Notes: a model not told the origin generated them from the letters alone. DNA of 64,000 nucleotides from Isoptericola halotolerans (GCF_013149785.1 NZ_JABEZU010000003.1:476092-540091); one strand, 5' to 3'; shown: positions 15,653-24,379, counted from the first letter of the stretch. Made by a program: numbers and translations.

Positions 15653-16233
15653 GCGGGACGACGGACGAGCTGCCCACCCTCGGGGACCTCGCGTGGCACC
15701 CCGCGCTGGACCGCACCGACCTGCTGGCCGCACCGGTGGCCGCAGCCTTGCACGACTGGGCCGCCAGCGACGACCGGGTGCGCACCCAGGTGGCGGTGGC
15801 GCCCATCGACCCCGACCACGCGGACACCGCCACGCTCAACGACGTCCACGGCCTGCCGCCCGAGGCCTCTGCCAACTGCGTGGTGGTCGCCGGACGGCGC
15901 GGCGACGTCGAGCGCGTGGCGGCCTGCGTCGTGCCCGCCACGACCTCCGCGGACGTCAACACCCGGGTGCGCAAGCTGCTGGACGCCCGCAAGGCGTCGT
16001 TCCTGCCGACGGACCGCGCCACCAGCGAGTCCGGCATGGAGTACGGCGGCATCACCCCGGTCGGGCTCCCTGCCGGCTGGCGGGTGCTGGTCGACGAGCG
16101 CTTCGCGACGCCCGACGCCCTCGCGCTCATGGGCTCAGGGGTGCGGCGCTCCAAGCTGCTGATGCCGGGCGACCTGCTGTGCTCGGCGCCGTGGGTCGAG
16201 GTCGTGCCAGGGCTCGGCGTCGTGCGCGGTTGA
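15649..16233 (+). CDS. YbaK/EbsC-family aminoacyl-tRNA deacylase-like protein
   Basis: A 194-residue protein of the YbaK / prolyl-tRNA editing fold. The sequence ANCVVVAGRRGD, the conserved Lys in LLDARKASFL, and the GITPVGLP-GWRVLVDE segment are the family landmarks; GGITPVG lines the active site. Related enzymes hydrolyse mischarged Cys- or Ala-tRNA. Substrate here is unknown. It overlaps the PEBP gene by 4 bp and converges with the siderophore-interacting protein gene, leaving 26 bp. Confidence 0.88.
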   Translation: MSGTTDELPTLGDLAWHPALDRTDLLAAPVAAALHDWAASDDRVRTQVAVAPIDPDHADTATLNDVHGLPPEASANCVVVAGRRGDVERVAACVVPATTSADVNTRVRKLLDARKASFLPTDRATSESGMEYGGITPVGLPAGWRVLVDERFATPDALALMGSGVRRSKLLMPGDLLCSAPWVEVVPGLGVVRG

Positions 16234-16259
16234 CCCCGGCGAAGTCCTGCCGCCTCAGC

Positions 16260-17261
16260 TCAGCACTCGGCGCGGCCGCGCCGCCAGTAGCCCATGAAGG
16301 CCACCGACTTGCGGTCCACGCCCTTGGTCCCGACCAGGTAGCGGCGGAGCGTCTTGATGACGCCGGCCTCGCCGGCGAACCAGGCGTACAGCACGGTGTC
16401 CTGCGCCAGCGGCTTGCCCGAGGCGTCGACCGGGACCTCCCAGAGGATCTCGTTGTCGATGTCGACATCCTCCAGCTCCCCGGCCGGCTCGCGGGCGCCG
16501 AGGGCGACGGGCTCGTCGTCGATCGATGCCCGCACACCCATCGCGAGCATCCGGTCGGCCGCCTCCTGGACGGCCGGCACGAGGCGATCACCGTGCTCGC
16601 CGTCCTCGCGGGCCAGCCAGGTGACCCGGACGCCGGCGGGTGCAGCGAGCGTCCAACGGTCCTCCCGGTGCGGGACCTCGAGGAAGACCTCACCGACCGC
16701 ATCGGCGGGCAGCGCCTCGCAGATCGACGCGATCGCGGGCACCGCCGTCTCGTCACCGGCGAGCAGCAGGGCGTGGCTGGACCGCGGCGGGGCGAACTCC
16801 AGGCCGCCGTGAGCGCCGTCGTAGGCGGCGTTCGGACCCATGATCACCAGGGGCGAACCCGGTCGGGCTCCGTTCGCCCACCGCGACGCGGGTCCGGTGT
16901 CGCCGTGCAGGACGATGTCGACGTCGACCTCGCGCCGCTCCGGGCGCACCGCCCGCACCGTGTAGGTGCGCAGCGGGTTGCGACGCTCCTCGGGAAGGGC
17001 TCGCCACGACGTGAACCAGTCAGGGTTCTGCCGGTCGAGGTACTCCCAACCACCGCAGGGTGCGGGCAGCAGGAACTTGATCCGCTGGTCGCACCCGTTG
17101 TCGGCGAACTCGTGCAGGTCCGCACCGGTGAAGGTGATCCGGATGAACGAGGGACAGAGCCGCGTGACCCGCTGGACCTCGACGTCGAACATGCGCCACG
17201 GCTGCGGCGCGACGACGCCGGTCGGTTCGGTCTCGGTGGCGGCAGCAGCAGTCTCGGTCAC
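16260..17261 (-). CDS. siderophore-interacting protein (FAD-binding ferric-siderophore reductase)
   Basis: A 333-residue SIP/ViuB-family flavoprotein. The FAD-binding RTYTVRAVR (about 122-130), the [12 protein letters not shown] stretch and the C-terminal [16 protein letters not shown] are family signatures. It releases iron from ferric siderophores in the cytoplasm using NAD(P)H. The GTG at 17261 is chosen because an IdeR box at 17262-17280 abuts it and contains TAGGCT 7 nt from the GTG, making a leaderless, iron-repressed mRNA. A downstream ATG at 17195 is an alternative. No siderophore transporter is adjacent. Confidence 0.92.
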   Translation of the reverse strand: MTETAAAATETEPTGVVAPQPWRMFDVEVQRVTRLCPSFIRITFTGADLHEFADNGCDQRIKFLLPAPCGGWEYLDRQNPDWFTSWRALPEERRNPLRTYTVRAVRPERREVDVDIVLHGDTGPASRWANGARPGSPLVIMGPNAAYDGAHGGLEFAPPRSSHALLLAGDETAVPAIASICEALPADAVGEVFLEVPHREDRWTLAAPAGVRVTWLAREDGEHGDRLVPAVQEAADRMLAMGVRASIDDEPVALGAREPAGELEDVDIDNEILWEVPVDASGKPLAQDTVLYAWFAGEAGVIKTLRRYLVGTKGVDRKSVAFMGYWRRGRAEC

Positions 17262-17280
17262 GCAGGTCAGCCTAACCTCA
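17262..17280 (-). promoter_or_regulatory. IdeR/DtxR iron box overlapping the -10 of the SIP gene
   Basis: On the minus strand TGAGGTTAGGCTGACCTGC agrees closely with the IdeR/DtxR consensus (TTAGGTTAGGCTAACCTAA) at 15 of 19 positions. The embedded TAGGCT is a good -10, 7 nt before the GTG start, so iron-loaded IdeR would cover the promoter. Confidence 0.82.
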
Positions 17281-17314
17281 CCTGGCATGGTCAGGGCAAC
17301 CTCCGTGACCGGGG

Positions 17315-17935
17315 TCACACCCCGGAAGCCTCCTGGCTGGCCCGCACCTGAGCCATGCGCCGCAGCGTGAGCACGATCGGGTCCGTGAGCAGGGTCCCGA
17401 GCACGACCTGCCGCAGCGCGGCCTCCGGTTCGGGACCGGCCGTGGTCAGGTCGGCAGCCGCGACGACGTCCGCCGCCGCCGCGAGCGAGCGGAGGTAGTC
17501 GCCCGGCAGGTCCACGCCCGCGGCGCCTGCGGCCCGGAGCTGCTCGGCCAGCCGGTCGACGAGCAGCGGGTCGTCGCACCAACCGCGTTCCGCCACGAGC
17601 TCGACGGCCCGATGCCGGGCCGCGTCCCACTCCTCGTCCTCGGACGGGACCCCGCCCTCCGCCGCGACCAGCGCACGGTGAGCGGACCCGAGCAGGTCGT
17701 GGCGCGATGCCGGCGGGTCGTCCAGCGCGGCGAGAACATCCCGCACGGCGCCGAGGCTCAGCCCGGCCGACTCCGTGAGCGCCCGCACGAGCCGCACCCG
17801 CGACACGTGGGTGTCGTCGTAGCTCGCCTGGGTGCGTGACGTAGCCCGCCCCGGCGGCAGGAGCCCTTCGCGCAGGTAGTACTTCAGCGTCGCCACCGAG
17901 ACTCCCGTGGCTGCCGCCAACCCTGAGATCCGCAT
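17315..17935 (-). CDS. MerR-family transcriptional regulator
   Basis: A 206-residue regulator. The N-terminal MerR wing-HTH reads [20 protein letters not shown] then [10 protein letters not shown]; the effector domain is long, helical and Ala-rich, without the metal-binding Cys set of MerR/CueR. The ATG at 17935 is the normal family start (MRIS); the frame to 17977 would overlap the shared promoter. It is divergent from a DUF4188 gene whose promoter has the 19-bp spacer typical of MerR targets, so it probably activates that gene in response to an unknown small molecule. Confidence 0.88.
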   Translation of the reverse strand: MRISGLAAATGVSVATLKYYLREGLLPPGRATSRTQASYDDTHVSRVRLVRALTESAGLSLGAVRDVLAALDDPPASRHDLLGSAHRALVAAEGGVPSEDEEWDAARHRAVELVAERGWCDDPLLVDRLAEQLRAAGAAGVDLPGDYLRSLAAAADVVAAADLTTAGPEPEAALRQVVLGTLLTDPIVLTLRRMAQVRASQEASGV

Positions 17936-17950
17936 CCGTTCCCTCCGCTC

Positions 17951-17981
17951 TTGACATTGGAGACTAACACTCCCCAATAAT
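17951..17981 (+). promoter_or_regulatory. MerR-type promoter with 19-bp spacer
   Basis: TTGACA (17951-17956) and AATAAT (17976-17981) are separated by 19 bp, the overlong spacing that MerR proteins correct by DNA distortion. ATTGG and CCAAT repeats flank the spacer (ATTGGAG and CTCCCCAAT). It drives the DUF4188 gene at 18020. Confidence 0.75.
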
Positions 17982-18019
17982 GGGTAGTGGCACTATCCAG
18001 AACATGCAGGAGGAACCCC

Positions 18020-18526
18020 ATGACCACCCTGATGACGCACCACCACGACGGCGCCCTCGCCGTGTTCCTCATCGGTGCACGGATCAACAAGTTCTGGCGG
18101 CCCGACGCCTGGGTCCCGACCTACGCCGCCATGGGGCCGATGCTCGCCGAGCTGCACCGCACCCCGGAGACCGGGTTCCTGGGCGCCCGCACGACCTTCG
18201 GCCTGCGCGGGCCCACGGTCATCCAGTACTGGCGCAGCGTCGAGGACATCTACCGGTACGCGAACGACGACGACCTTGCCCATCGGCCCGCCTGGATCGA
18301 GTTCCACCGGCGCGCCAGGAAGGCGCCCGGCGCGGTCGGGATCTGGCACGAGACCTACGCCGTCGGCGCGGGAGGGCACGAGTCCCTGTACGGGGACATG
18401 CCCCCGTTCGGGCTCGCCCGGGCCACCACACCCGTCCCCGCCCAGCACAAGGGACGGACGGCACGGGAACGCCTCAGGGCGTCCGGGTCGCCCAGAACGC
18501 CACCGCCGACGCCGCAGCCACGTTGA
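18020..18526 (+). CDS. DUF4188-family monooxygenase-like protein
   Basis: A 168-residue protein. VFLIGARINKFWRPDAW near the start and IWHETY with YGDMPPFGLARA later are hallmark stretches of DUF4188, a dimeric alpha-beta-barrel-like family often annotated as monooxygenase-like. The start at 18020 has AGGAGG 7 nt upstream. The last ~18 residues (after RERLRA) are a Pro/Arg-rich run-on not typical of the family and overlap the converging TrmH gene by 53 bp, suggesting loss of the original stop codon. Expression is probably switched by the divergent MerR protein. Confidence 0.85.
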   Translation: MTTLMTHHHDGALAVFLIGARINKFWRPDAWVPTYAAMGPMLAELHRTPETGFLGARTTFGLRGPTVIQYWRSVEDIYRYANDDDLAHRPAWIEFHRRARKAPGAVGIWHETYAVGAGGHESLYGDMPPFGLARATTPVPAQHKGRTARERLRASGSPRTPPPTPQPR

Positions 18527-19322
18527 GCGAGTCGACGCCGTCGGCCATCGGGATCTTCACCACCATGTCGGCAGCGGCGACCGCACCGCGGGACAGACCG
18601 TGCCCCTCGGTGCCGAGAACCAGGGCCAGCCGCGTGGGAGCGTCCGCAACCAGGTCGTCGAGCGAGACGGCGTCGTCGGCCAGGGCCAGCGCCCCGACGG
18701 TGAACCCGTCCGCACGCAGCCCGTCCAGACCCTCGGGCCAGGTCTCCAACCGGGTCCACGGCACCTGGAACACCGCCCCCATGGAGACGCGCACGCTGCG
18801 CCGGTAGAGCGGGTCCGCGCACCGCGGCGAGACCAGCACCGCGTCGACACCCAGGGCGGCGGCCGAACGGAAGATCGCCCCGACGTTCGTATGGTCGACG
18901 ATGTCCTCGAGCACCGCGACACGACGAGCACCAGCACCGCCCCGCGCGCCGGCGACGAGGTCGTGCACGCTGGGCAGCACCGGGCGGTGCATGGCCGCGA
19001 GCGCCCCACGGTGCAGGTGGAACCCCGTGATCGCCTCCAGCACCTGCTCGTCGGCGACGAACACGGGCGCCTCGGGGTGGGCATCGAGCACGTCGGCCAT
19101 CGAGTCGAGCCACTTGTCGGCCATGAGGAACGACCGGGGCCGGTGCCCCGCCGCCAGCGCCCGCCGGATGACGTTCGAGGACTCGGCCATGAACAGGCCC
19201 TCGGCAGGCTCGCGCACGGTGCGCAGCTTGACGTCGGTCAGGCCGGTGTAGTCGTGCAGGCGCGGGTCGGACGGGTCGGCGACGCGGACGACGGCGGGGC
19301 GGGGTTCGGCGGGCGAGCTCAC
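18474..19322 (-). CDS. TrmH/SpoU-family RNA 2'-O-methyltransferase
   Basis: A 282-residue RNA methyltransferase with an N-terminal substrate-binding domain (L30e-like, ending near 105) and a C-terminal SPOUT domain. Family motifs are the Asn/Arg of motif 1 (DHTNVGAIFRSAAALG), motif 2 (VLGTEGHGLS) and motif 3 (IPMADGVDSLNVAAASAVAFW). Target (rRNA or tRNA) is unknown. The GTG start at 19322 is 12 bp after the GH10 gene. The 3' end overlaps the converging DUF4188 gene. Confidence 0.92.
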   Translation of the reverse strand: MSSPAEPRPAVVRVADPSDPRLHDYTGLTDVKLRTVREPAEGLFMAESSNVIRRALAAGHRPRSFLMADKWLDSMADVLDAHPEAPVFVADEQVLEAITGFHLHRGALAAMHRPVLPSVHDLVAGARGGAGARRVAVLEDIVDHTNVGAIFRSAAALGVDAVLVSPRCADPLYRRSVRVSMGAVFQVPWTRLETWPEGLDGLRADGFTVGALALADDAVSLDDLVADAPTRLALVLGTEGHGLSRGAVAAADMVVKIPMADGVDSLNVAAASAVAFWATRTP

Positions 19323-19334
19323 CCGGGGATTCTC

Positions 19335-20621
19335 TCAGCCCGCGAGCCGCACCCGCGTCGCCTGCTCCCCCGGCTCCGTGAGCGCGAAGGAGCCCGTGGC
19401 CCCGTCGGGCAGGCGCACCTCGTAGTCCCCGAGGAACCCGCCGACCCGCACCTGCCCGGCGTCGTCGGTGCGCAGGGTCGTGGGGGCGTGCCACCACTCG
19501 CCCTTGACCAGCGAGCGCAGCCGGTCGTAGGCCGGCTTCGGCGAGCCGTCGGCGCGCAGCAGACCGCCCGGAGCCCCGAGCCACATCCCGCGGTCACCCA
19601 GCCCCCAGTAGTTGACGACCTCCACGGCCGGGTGGCTGAGCAGCGTGCGGTAGTGCCGCTCGACCTCGTCGGCCTGGCGCTCCTCCCCCTCGGGCGTCGA
19701 CGGCCAGGACTCCACCTGCCAGTCGTTGAGGTCCACGACGTGGGCGGGCATGATCTCGCCGGACAGCAGGGTGGTCTCGGTGAAGTGGATCGGGATGCCG
19801 TACCGCGCGAACCTGTCCAGGATGCGCAGCGTCTTCTCCTCGCCCCAGTAGCCCTGGTGCATGTGGGACTGCAGGCCGAGCCGGTCGATGCGGATGCCCG
19901 CCTCGAGCACCGCCTCGACGAGGCACTCGTACGCCGTCGACATGTCGAAGTCGTTGAGCAGCAGGGTGACGTCCGGGTTGGTGGCCCGTGCCTCCTCGAC
20001 GGCCAGGCGGATCATCTCCACCCGACCCTTGAGCCGTGCCAGCGGGGTGATCGCGTTGTCCTCGGCAGTGAAGACGGGCATGATCACGGCCTCGTTGATC
20101 GCGTCCCAGGTGTCCACGAGCCCGGCGAAGCCGCCGACGTCGCGCCGGATACGTTCGCGCTGCAGCCGCTCGACCTCCTCGGGGGCCCGGCCGAGCAGCC
20201 AGCGCGGCTGGACCGTGTGCCACACCAGCGGGTGGCCCTTCACCGAGACGCCGCGATCGGCGAACCACCGGGCCGCGGCCAGCATCTCCTCGGTGCGGGG
20301 AGCGCCTTCCTCGGGTTCGAACGTGCCCCAGTAGAAGGGCAGGGTGGCGATGTTGAAGACGTCGAGCCAGCGGTTCGCGAAATCGTTGTCGTACGTCGCG
20401 TCGGAGGATCGGTCGTTCGCGTGGTCCACCAGCTCGAAGCCGATGCAGCCGAACCCGAAGGCGTGCGCGGTCTGGGCGACGACGACGTCGGTGTCGGCGA
20501 GCGGCGTGCCGTCCGGCGCGAGGACGGTCACCAGCTCATCGGCGCGCCGGTGCGCGAGCGTGGGGTCGGGGACGTGGTCGGTCGGTGCAGTGAAGAGAGT
20601 CACAGACCCATCGTGCCCCAC
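19335..20621 (-). CDS. GH10-family glycoside hydrolase (endo-1,4-beta-xylanase-like), no signal peptide
   Basis: A 428-residue protein with a (beta/alpha)8 GH10 domain. The acid/base Glu177 is in WDAINEA and the nucleophile Glu282 in IHFTETT; GHPLVWH (129-135) is the GH10 substrate-site signature. There is no signal peptide or carbohydrate-binding module, so it should act in the cytoplasm on imported xylo-oligosaccharides. About 90 extra C-terminal residues look beta-rich. The start is uncertain: GTG at 20621 or 20603, neither with a clear ribosome site. It lies 6 bp after the esterase and 12 bp before the TrmH gene, probably one transcript. Confidence 0.88.
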   Translation of the reverse strand: MGHDGSVTLFTAPTDHVPDPTLAHRRADELVTVLAPDGTPLADTDVVVAQTAHAFGFGCIGFELVDHANDRSSDATYDNDFANRWLDVFNIATLPFYWGTFEPEEGAPRTEEMLAAARWFADRGVSVKGHPLVWHTVQPRWLLGRAPEEVERLQRERIRRDVGGFAGLVDTWDAINEAVIMPVFTAEDNAITPLARLKGRVEMIRLAVEEARATNPDVTLLLNDFDMSTAYECLVEAVLEAGIRIDRLGLQSHMHQGYWGEEKTLRILDRFARYGIPIHFTETTLLSGEIMPAHVVDLNDWQVESWPSTPEGEERQADEVERHYRTLLSHPAVEVVNYWGLGDRGMWLGAPGGLLRADGSPKPAYDRLRSLVKGEWWHAPTTLRTDDAGQVRVGGFLGDYEVRLPDGATGSFALTEPGEQATRVRLAG

Positions 20622-20627
20622 CCGGCG

Positions 20628-21857
20628 TCAGGAGTGGTCGAACATCCGCACCGTGAGCTCACGCCACAGCTGCGTCCCCACACCACCGGGCGCCGCGTCG
20701 AACACGTGGGTCGCCGCGGGGAGGACCACGAGCTCGTGGGCGACGCCCGCGCCGGTCAGCACCCCGGCCAGCTCCTCGGCCCCGGCGGGTGGCACCAGGT
20801 GGTCCGACGCGCCGACCACCATCAGCGTCGGAGGTGCACCGGGGGTGACGTGCCCGGCCGGGGTGATCGCGGCGTACCGGTCCGGGTGCTGCTCCGGGGA
20901 ACCGCCCGTGTACTGCTCGGCCAGCGACCGCCCGACGTCCCCCATCACGGGGTCGTCGTTGTCGTAGGCGCCCACCGGCGAGGCCACCGGGTACAGCGTG
21001 CTCACCGCCGAGACCGGAGGCACCGAGCCCTCGCACTCCGGGTCGAGGTCGCCCGACGCGGTGCGGTACGCGACCTCGAGCGCCAGGTTGCCACCCGCGG
21101 AGTCACCGGCCAGGAAGACACGGCCCGGGTCGCCGCCGTGATCGGCGGCGTGCTCGCCCACCCAGGCCAGGGCGCAGGCCACCTGCGGTTCGACGGCGTC
21201 CCAGCGGTGCCGCTCGTCGCTCGAGAGCGGGTAGTCGATGCTGACGGCCAGATAGCCCTGACCGGCGAACCAGGCCGCGTGCGACGCCGTCGTGCGCTGC
21301 GTCCGCTCCCCCGAGACCCAGCCGCCGCCGTGGACGAGGACCACGACCGGCGCAGGGCCGTCCGGCCCTCCCTCCGGCAGCCAGAGAGAGAGGTTCTGGG
21401 GGTCGCCCTCGTCGTCGCCGTACTGGGCGTCGACGTCCGGCGCGACGTCCCCCGGCGTGACCCGGAAGAGCTCGACGATCCGGATCCCGACGGCGTGCTC
21501 CTGCGCCACCCGGAGCTGCTGGGTCACCACCGCGAAAGACAGCCCGGCGGCCAGCAGCCCGCCGGCGACGGCCACGACCCGGGTCACGGAGCCACGGCGC
21601 ATCAGCGCGACGGCCGCCGCCACGGTCACCGCGAGCCCGAGGACGACCATCCACGGCGCCCAGGCTGCCGCGTAGCCACCGACGTGCCCCCACCAGGGCA
21701 CGGACGGCAGGAAGGCGCCGGCCGACACCACGGCGAGCAGCACCGCCAGGACGGCGAGGAGGCCGACGACGACGTTCGGGCGGCGACGGGTCGCGCCGCC
21801 GCCGTCCGTGGTTCCGGCGGCCGGACCTGCGGCGTGATGAGGTCGGTGGGCGGTCAC
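20628..21857 (-). CDS. membrane-anchored alpha/beta hydrolase (esterase/lipase)
   Basis: A 409-residue protein. The first ~150 residues hold three predicted membrane helices (around 27-50, 58-85 and 90-112). The remainder is an HSL/BD-FAE-like esterase: oxyanion HGGGW, nucleophile GDSAGGN, and His in ATHVF. The catalytic domain may face outward. A carbohydrate esterase role is suggested only by the GH10 neighbour. The GTG at 21857 has CAGAGT 7 nt before it, possibly a leaderless -10; the longer frame to 22004 lies under the GNAT gene. Divergent from that gene. Confidence 0.85.
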   Translation of the reverse strand: MTAHRPHHAAGPAAGTTDGGGATRRRPNVVVGLLAVLAVLLAVVSAGAFLPSVPWWGHVGGYAAAWAPWMVVLGLAVTVAAAVALMRRGSVTRVVAVAGGLLAAGLSFAVVTQQLRVAQEHAVGIRIVELFRVTPGDVAPDVDAQYGDDEGDPQNLSLWLPEGGPDGPAPVVVLVHGGGWVSGERTQRTTASHAAWFAGQGYLAVSIDYPLSSDERHRWDAVEPQVACALAWVGEHAADHGGDPGRVFLAGDSAGGNLALEVAYRTASGDLDPECEGSVPPVSAVSTLYPVASPVGAYDNDDPVMGDVGRSLAEQYTGGSPEQHPDRYAAITPAGHVTPGAPPTLMVVGASDHLVPPAGAEELAGVLTGAGVAHELVVLPAATHVFDAAPGGVGTQLWRELTVRMFDHS

Positions 21858-21918
21858 GGGGGCCACTCTGGCACGGAGGTCCGCCCGAGCGCACCCGTCG
21901 TCGCCTACGCTTCCGGGC

Positions 21919-22443
21919 GTGCTGCGACACACCGTCACGATCCGCGACCGCTCCGACAGCGACCTGCCCGACCTCGTCGAGGCCCTCGGCGCGCAGCAAC
22001 CCACCTCGGGCTACCCGCACCGGTGGCCGCTGCCGTTCGCCGCCGAGGAGTTCATCACCCGCCCTGCGGAGGAGCGCGCCTGGGTCGCCGAGCTCGACGG
22101 CCGGGCGCGCGGGCACGTCAGCGTCACGACGGTGCCGGACGACGAGCACGGTGCCCTGTGGTCGGCCGGCGCCGGACGTCCCGTGGCCGAGCTCGGGTGC
22201 GTCTCGGTGCTCTTCGTCCATCCCGAGGCCCAGGGCCACGGGGTCGGCGGTCGCCTGCTGGACGCCGCTACCGGGTGGATCCACCGCACCGGACGTACCC
22301 CCGTGCTCGACGTCGACGATCGCGACGGCGTGGCGCACGCCGTCTATCTGCGCCGGGGGTGGCAGGTCGTGGCAGAGGCACGGTTCGACTGGCAACGCGA
22401 GGACGCCCCGCCCGCTCGGCTCATGGTGCTGCCCGACCCCTGA
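21919..22443 (+). CDS. GNAT-family N-acetyltransferase
   Basis: A 174-residue acetyltransferase. The acetyl-CoA pyrophosphate loop is PEAQGHGVGGRLLDAA, matching the R/Q-x-x-G-x-G/A motif A, preceded by the ELGCVSVLFV strand. The acceptor is unknown. The GTG at 21919 is 7 nt after TACGCT (21906-21911), implying a leaderless mRNA. It is followed by a 17-bp hairpin terminator shared with the converging SPFH gene. Confidence 0.9.
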   Translation: MLRHTVTIRDRSDSDLPDLVEALGAQQPTSGYPHRWPLPFAAEEFITRPAEERAWVAELDGRARGHVSVTTVPDDEHGALWSAGAGRPVAELGCVSVLFVHPEAQGHGVGGRLLDAATGWIHRTGRTPVLDVDDRDGVAHAVYLRRGWQVVAEARFDWQREDAPPARLMVLPDP

Positions 22444-22455
22444 CCCCACGCACGA

Positions 22456-22492
22456 CGAGGCCCCGCCGTCCGGAGCGGACGGCGGGGCCTCG
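22456..22492. terminator. bidirectional terminator hairpin
   Basis: A perfect 17-bp GC-rich stem (22456-22472 with 22476-22492) and a 3-nt loop, placed between the converging GNAT and SPFH genes. Confidence 0.88.
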
Positions 22493-22513
22493 AGGTGACA
22501 GCGGGTGCTCAGC

Positions 22514-23737
22514 TCACGGCTGCGGCGGCGGAGGCGTTCCCTGGTCGTCGGTGCCGAGCGTGCGGGGCTGCGGCGGCACCGGCGGTGCCGGCGGCTGCTC
22601 GCCGGCGGGCCGCTGACCACGTTCTGCACCGGGCTCGAACGGTGACCCGGAGCGGGTGCCCGAGCTCGTCGCGTCGGCCGTGGCGGCCTGGGCCTGACGG
22701 CGGGCCTCGGCGAGAGCCTCGCCCGGGTCCTGCAGGCCGGACTGGCCGAGCGCGGACTGCAGCGCACTGCTCACCCCGCCGTCGCTGTCGTCGTCGCCCG
22801 GCTCGGCGGGGATGCCCGGGGTGCCCGGGGTGCCGCCGAAGCCCTTCGCGATCGAACCCAGCGCCGCGGTGAACTCGGTGGGGACCACCCACAGCTTCGA
22901 CGAGGACCCGTTGGCGATCTCCGGCAGCATCTGCAGGTACTGGTACGCCAGCAGCTTCGGGTCGGGGTTGCCCCGGTGGATGGCCTCGAAGACCTGCAGG
23001 ATGGCGCGCGACTCACCCTCGGCCGTCAGGATCTGTGCCTGGGCGTCACCCTCGGCCTTGAGGATCTGCGACTGCTTCTCACCCTCGGCCGTGAGGATCG
23101 CGGACTGCTTGACACCCTCGGCCGTGAGGATCGCGGCGCGACGGTCACGCTCGGCGCGCATCTGCTGCTCCATCGCGCCCTGCACGGAGGCCGGCGGCTC
23201 GATCGACTTGAGCTCGACACGGTTCACGCGGACGCCCCAGCGCCCGGTGGCCTCGTCCAGCACACCACGGAGCTGGCCGTTGATCTGGTCACGGCTGGTC
23301 AGCGTCTGCTCGAGGTCCATCGAACCGACGACGTTACGCAGCGTCGTGACGGTGAGCTGCTCGATACCGCTGATGTAGTTCGCGATCTCGTACACGGCCG
23401 ACTTGGGCTCGGTCACCTGGAAGTAGATCACCGTGTCGATGCTGACGACCAGGTTGTCCGAGGTGATCACCGGCTGCGGCGGGAAGGACACGACCTGCTC
23501 GCGCAGGTCGACGCCGGCACGCACCTTGTCGACGAAGGGGAACAGGAAGTTCAGGCCCGGCGCGAAGGTCTTGTTGTACCGACCCAGCCGCTCCACGATC
23601 AGGGCGGTCGCCTGCGGGACCACCCGGACCGCCTTGAAGAGGGTCACGATGACGAAGATGGCCAGCGCGATCAGGAAGATGTAAAGGACGATGGTTCCCG
23701 GTTCTGGTTCCACGAGCTCTCTTTCCGTTGTAGGCAT
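22514..23737 (-). CDS. SPFH/Band 7 (paraslipin, stomatin-like) membrane protein
   Basis: A 407-residue protein with one N-terminal membrane helix (GTIVLYIFLIALAIFVIV), an SPFH domain (about 35-200, with AIVERLGRYNKTFAPGLNF-like wording) and an 11-residue repeat coil (ILTAEG repeated four times, about 207-250). It ends in a Pro/Gln-rich tail. SPFH proteins scaffold membrane microdomains and partner with NfeD, encoded 43 bp upstream. The ATG at 23737 has no ribosome site; a GTG at 23713, behind GGAAAGAGAG, is an alternative. Confidence 0.92.
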   Translation of the reverse strand: MPTTERELVEPEPGTIVLYIFLIALAIFVIVTLFKAVRVVPQATALIVERLGRYNKTFAPGLNFLFPFVDKVRAGVDLREQVVSFPPQPVITSDNLVVSIDTVIYFQVTEPKSAVYEIANYISGIEQLTVTTLRNVVGSMDLEQTLTSRDQINGQLRGVLDEATGRWGVRVNRVELKSIEPPASVQGAMEQQMRAERDRRAAILTAEGVKQSAILTAEGEKQSQILKAEGDAQAQILTAEGESRAILQVFEAIHRGNPDPKLLAYQYLQMLPEIANGSSSKLWVVPTEFTAALGSIAKGFGGTPGTPGIPAEPGDDDSDGGVSSALQSALGQSGLQDPGEALAEARRQAQAATADATSSGTRSGSPFEPGAERGQRPAGEQPPAPPVPPQPRTLGTDDQGTPPPPQP

Positions 23738-23780
23738 CGTTCCGGGGACCGCGGCGCAGCGGTCGCCCCCGGACGGTCGA

Positions 23781-24275
23781 TCAGGGCAGCAGGCCGGTCC
23801 CGCTGCTGTCAGGGTTCGAGCTCGGCGTGCCGGCAGGGGCGACGACGGCGGTCGCCCCGTCGATCGTCACCACACGGACCTCGACGCCCGCCGGGACACG
23901 GCCCGAGCTGTTGGGCAGGCCGTCGTCCACCAGGCGGGCGGACCACACCTCGCCGGCGAGCTTGACCCGCCCGCCGGTCTCGGTGACCTCCGCGACGACG
24001 ACGGCGGTCCGGCCGACGTGCGCGGCGGCGTTCGTCTCGACGAGCGGGGTGCGCTGGCGCAGGTTCTGCACCAGCCACGGCCGCAGGAGGGCCAGCAGCA
24101 GGAGCGAGACGGTGCAGGCCACGATGATCTGCAACCACACCGGCCCCCCGGCTGCGGCCGTCGCCCCGCCGGCCAGCGCTCCGCCGGCCAGCATGATGAA
24201 GACCAGCTCCAGGGCGAACATCTCGATCACCGCGAGGACGAACGCCCCGATCAGCCACCAGAGCCAAGCATCCAT
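23781..24275 (-). CDS. NfeD-family membrane protein
   Basis: A 164-residue protein with three to four hydrophobic segments from residue 3 to about 75, followed by the C-terminal OB-fold: HVGRTAVVVAEVT, VKLAGEVWSARL, and AGVEVRVVTIDGATAVV. This OB domain is the NfeD1b hallmark. NfeD proteins work with SPFH partners, and that gene follows by 43 bp. The ATG at 24275 has GGAGG 5 nt upstream. The upstream 104-bp gap has a relatively AT-rich stretch near 24340-24360 where a promoter may lie. Confidence 0.9.
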   Translation of the reverse strand: MDAWLWWLIGAFVLAVIEMFALELVFIMLAGGALAGGATAAAGGPVWLQIIVACTVSLLLLALLRPWLVQNLRQRTPLVETNAAAHVGRTAVVVAEVTETGGRVKLAGEVWSARLVDDGLPNSSGRVPAGVEVRVVTIDGATAVVAPAGTPSSNPDSSGTGLLP

Positions 24276-24379
24276 CGGTTCCTCCGGTCTCGAGGTTCTC
24301 GGGAGCCCACGACCCCGAACAGGCCGCACGCACGGTCTTTTGCTCGAACTTTACCAACTCCGCGGCACGGCGGGTACGC

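Noticed and set aside
18075..22616. A 1,513-codon open frame on the plus strand
   Set aside because: It runs antisense across TrmH, GH10 and esterase genes; its product is low-complexity Arg/His/Gly/Val-rich and matches nothing. Very high GC keeps antisense frames open.
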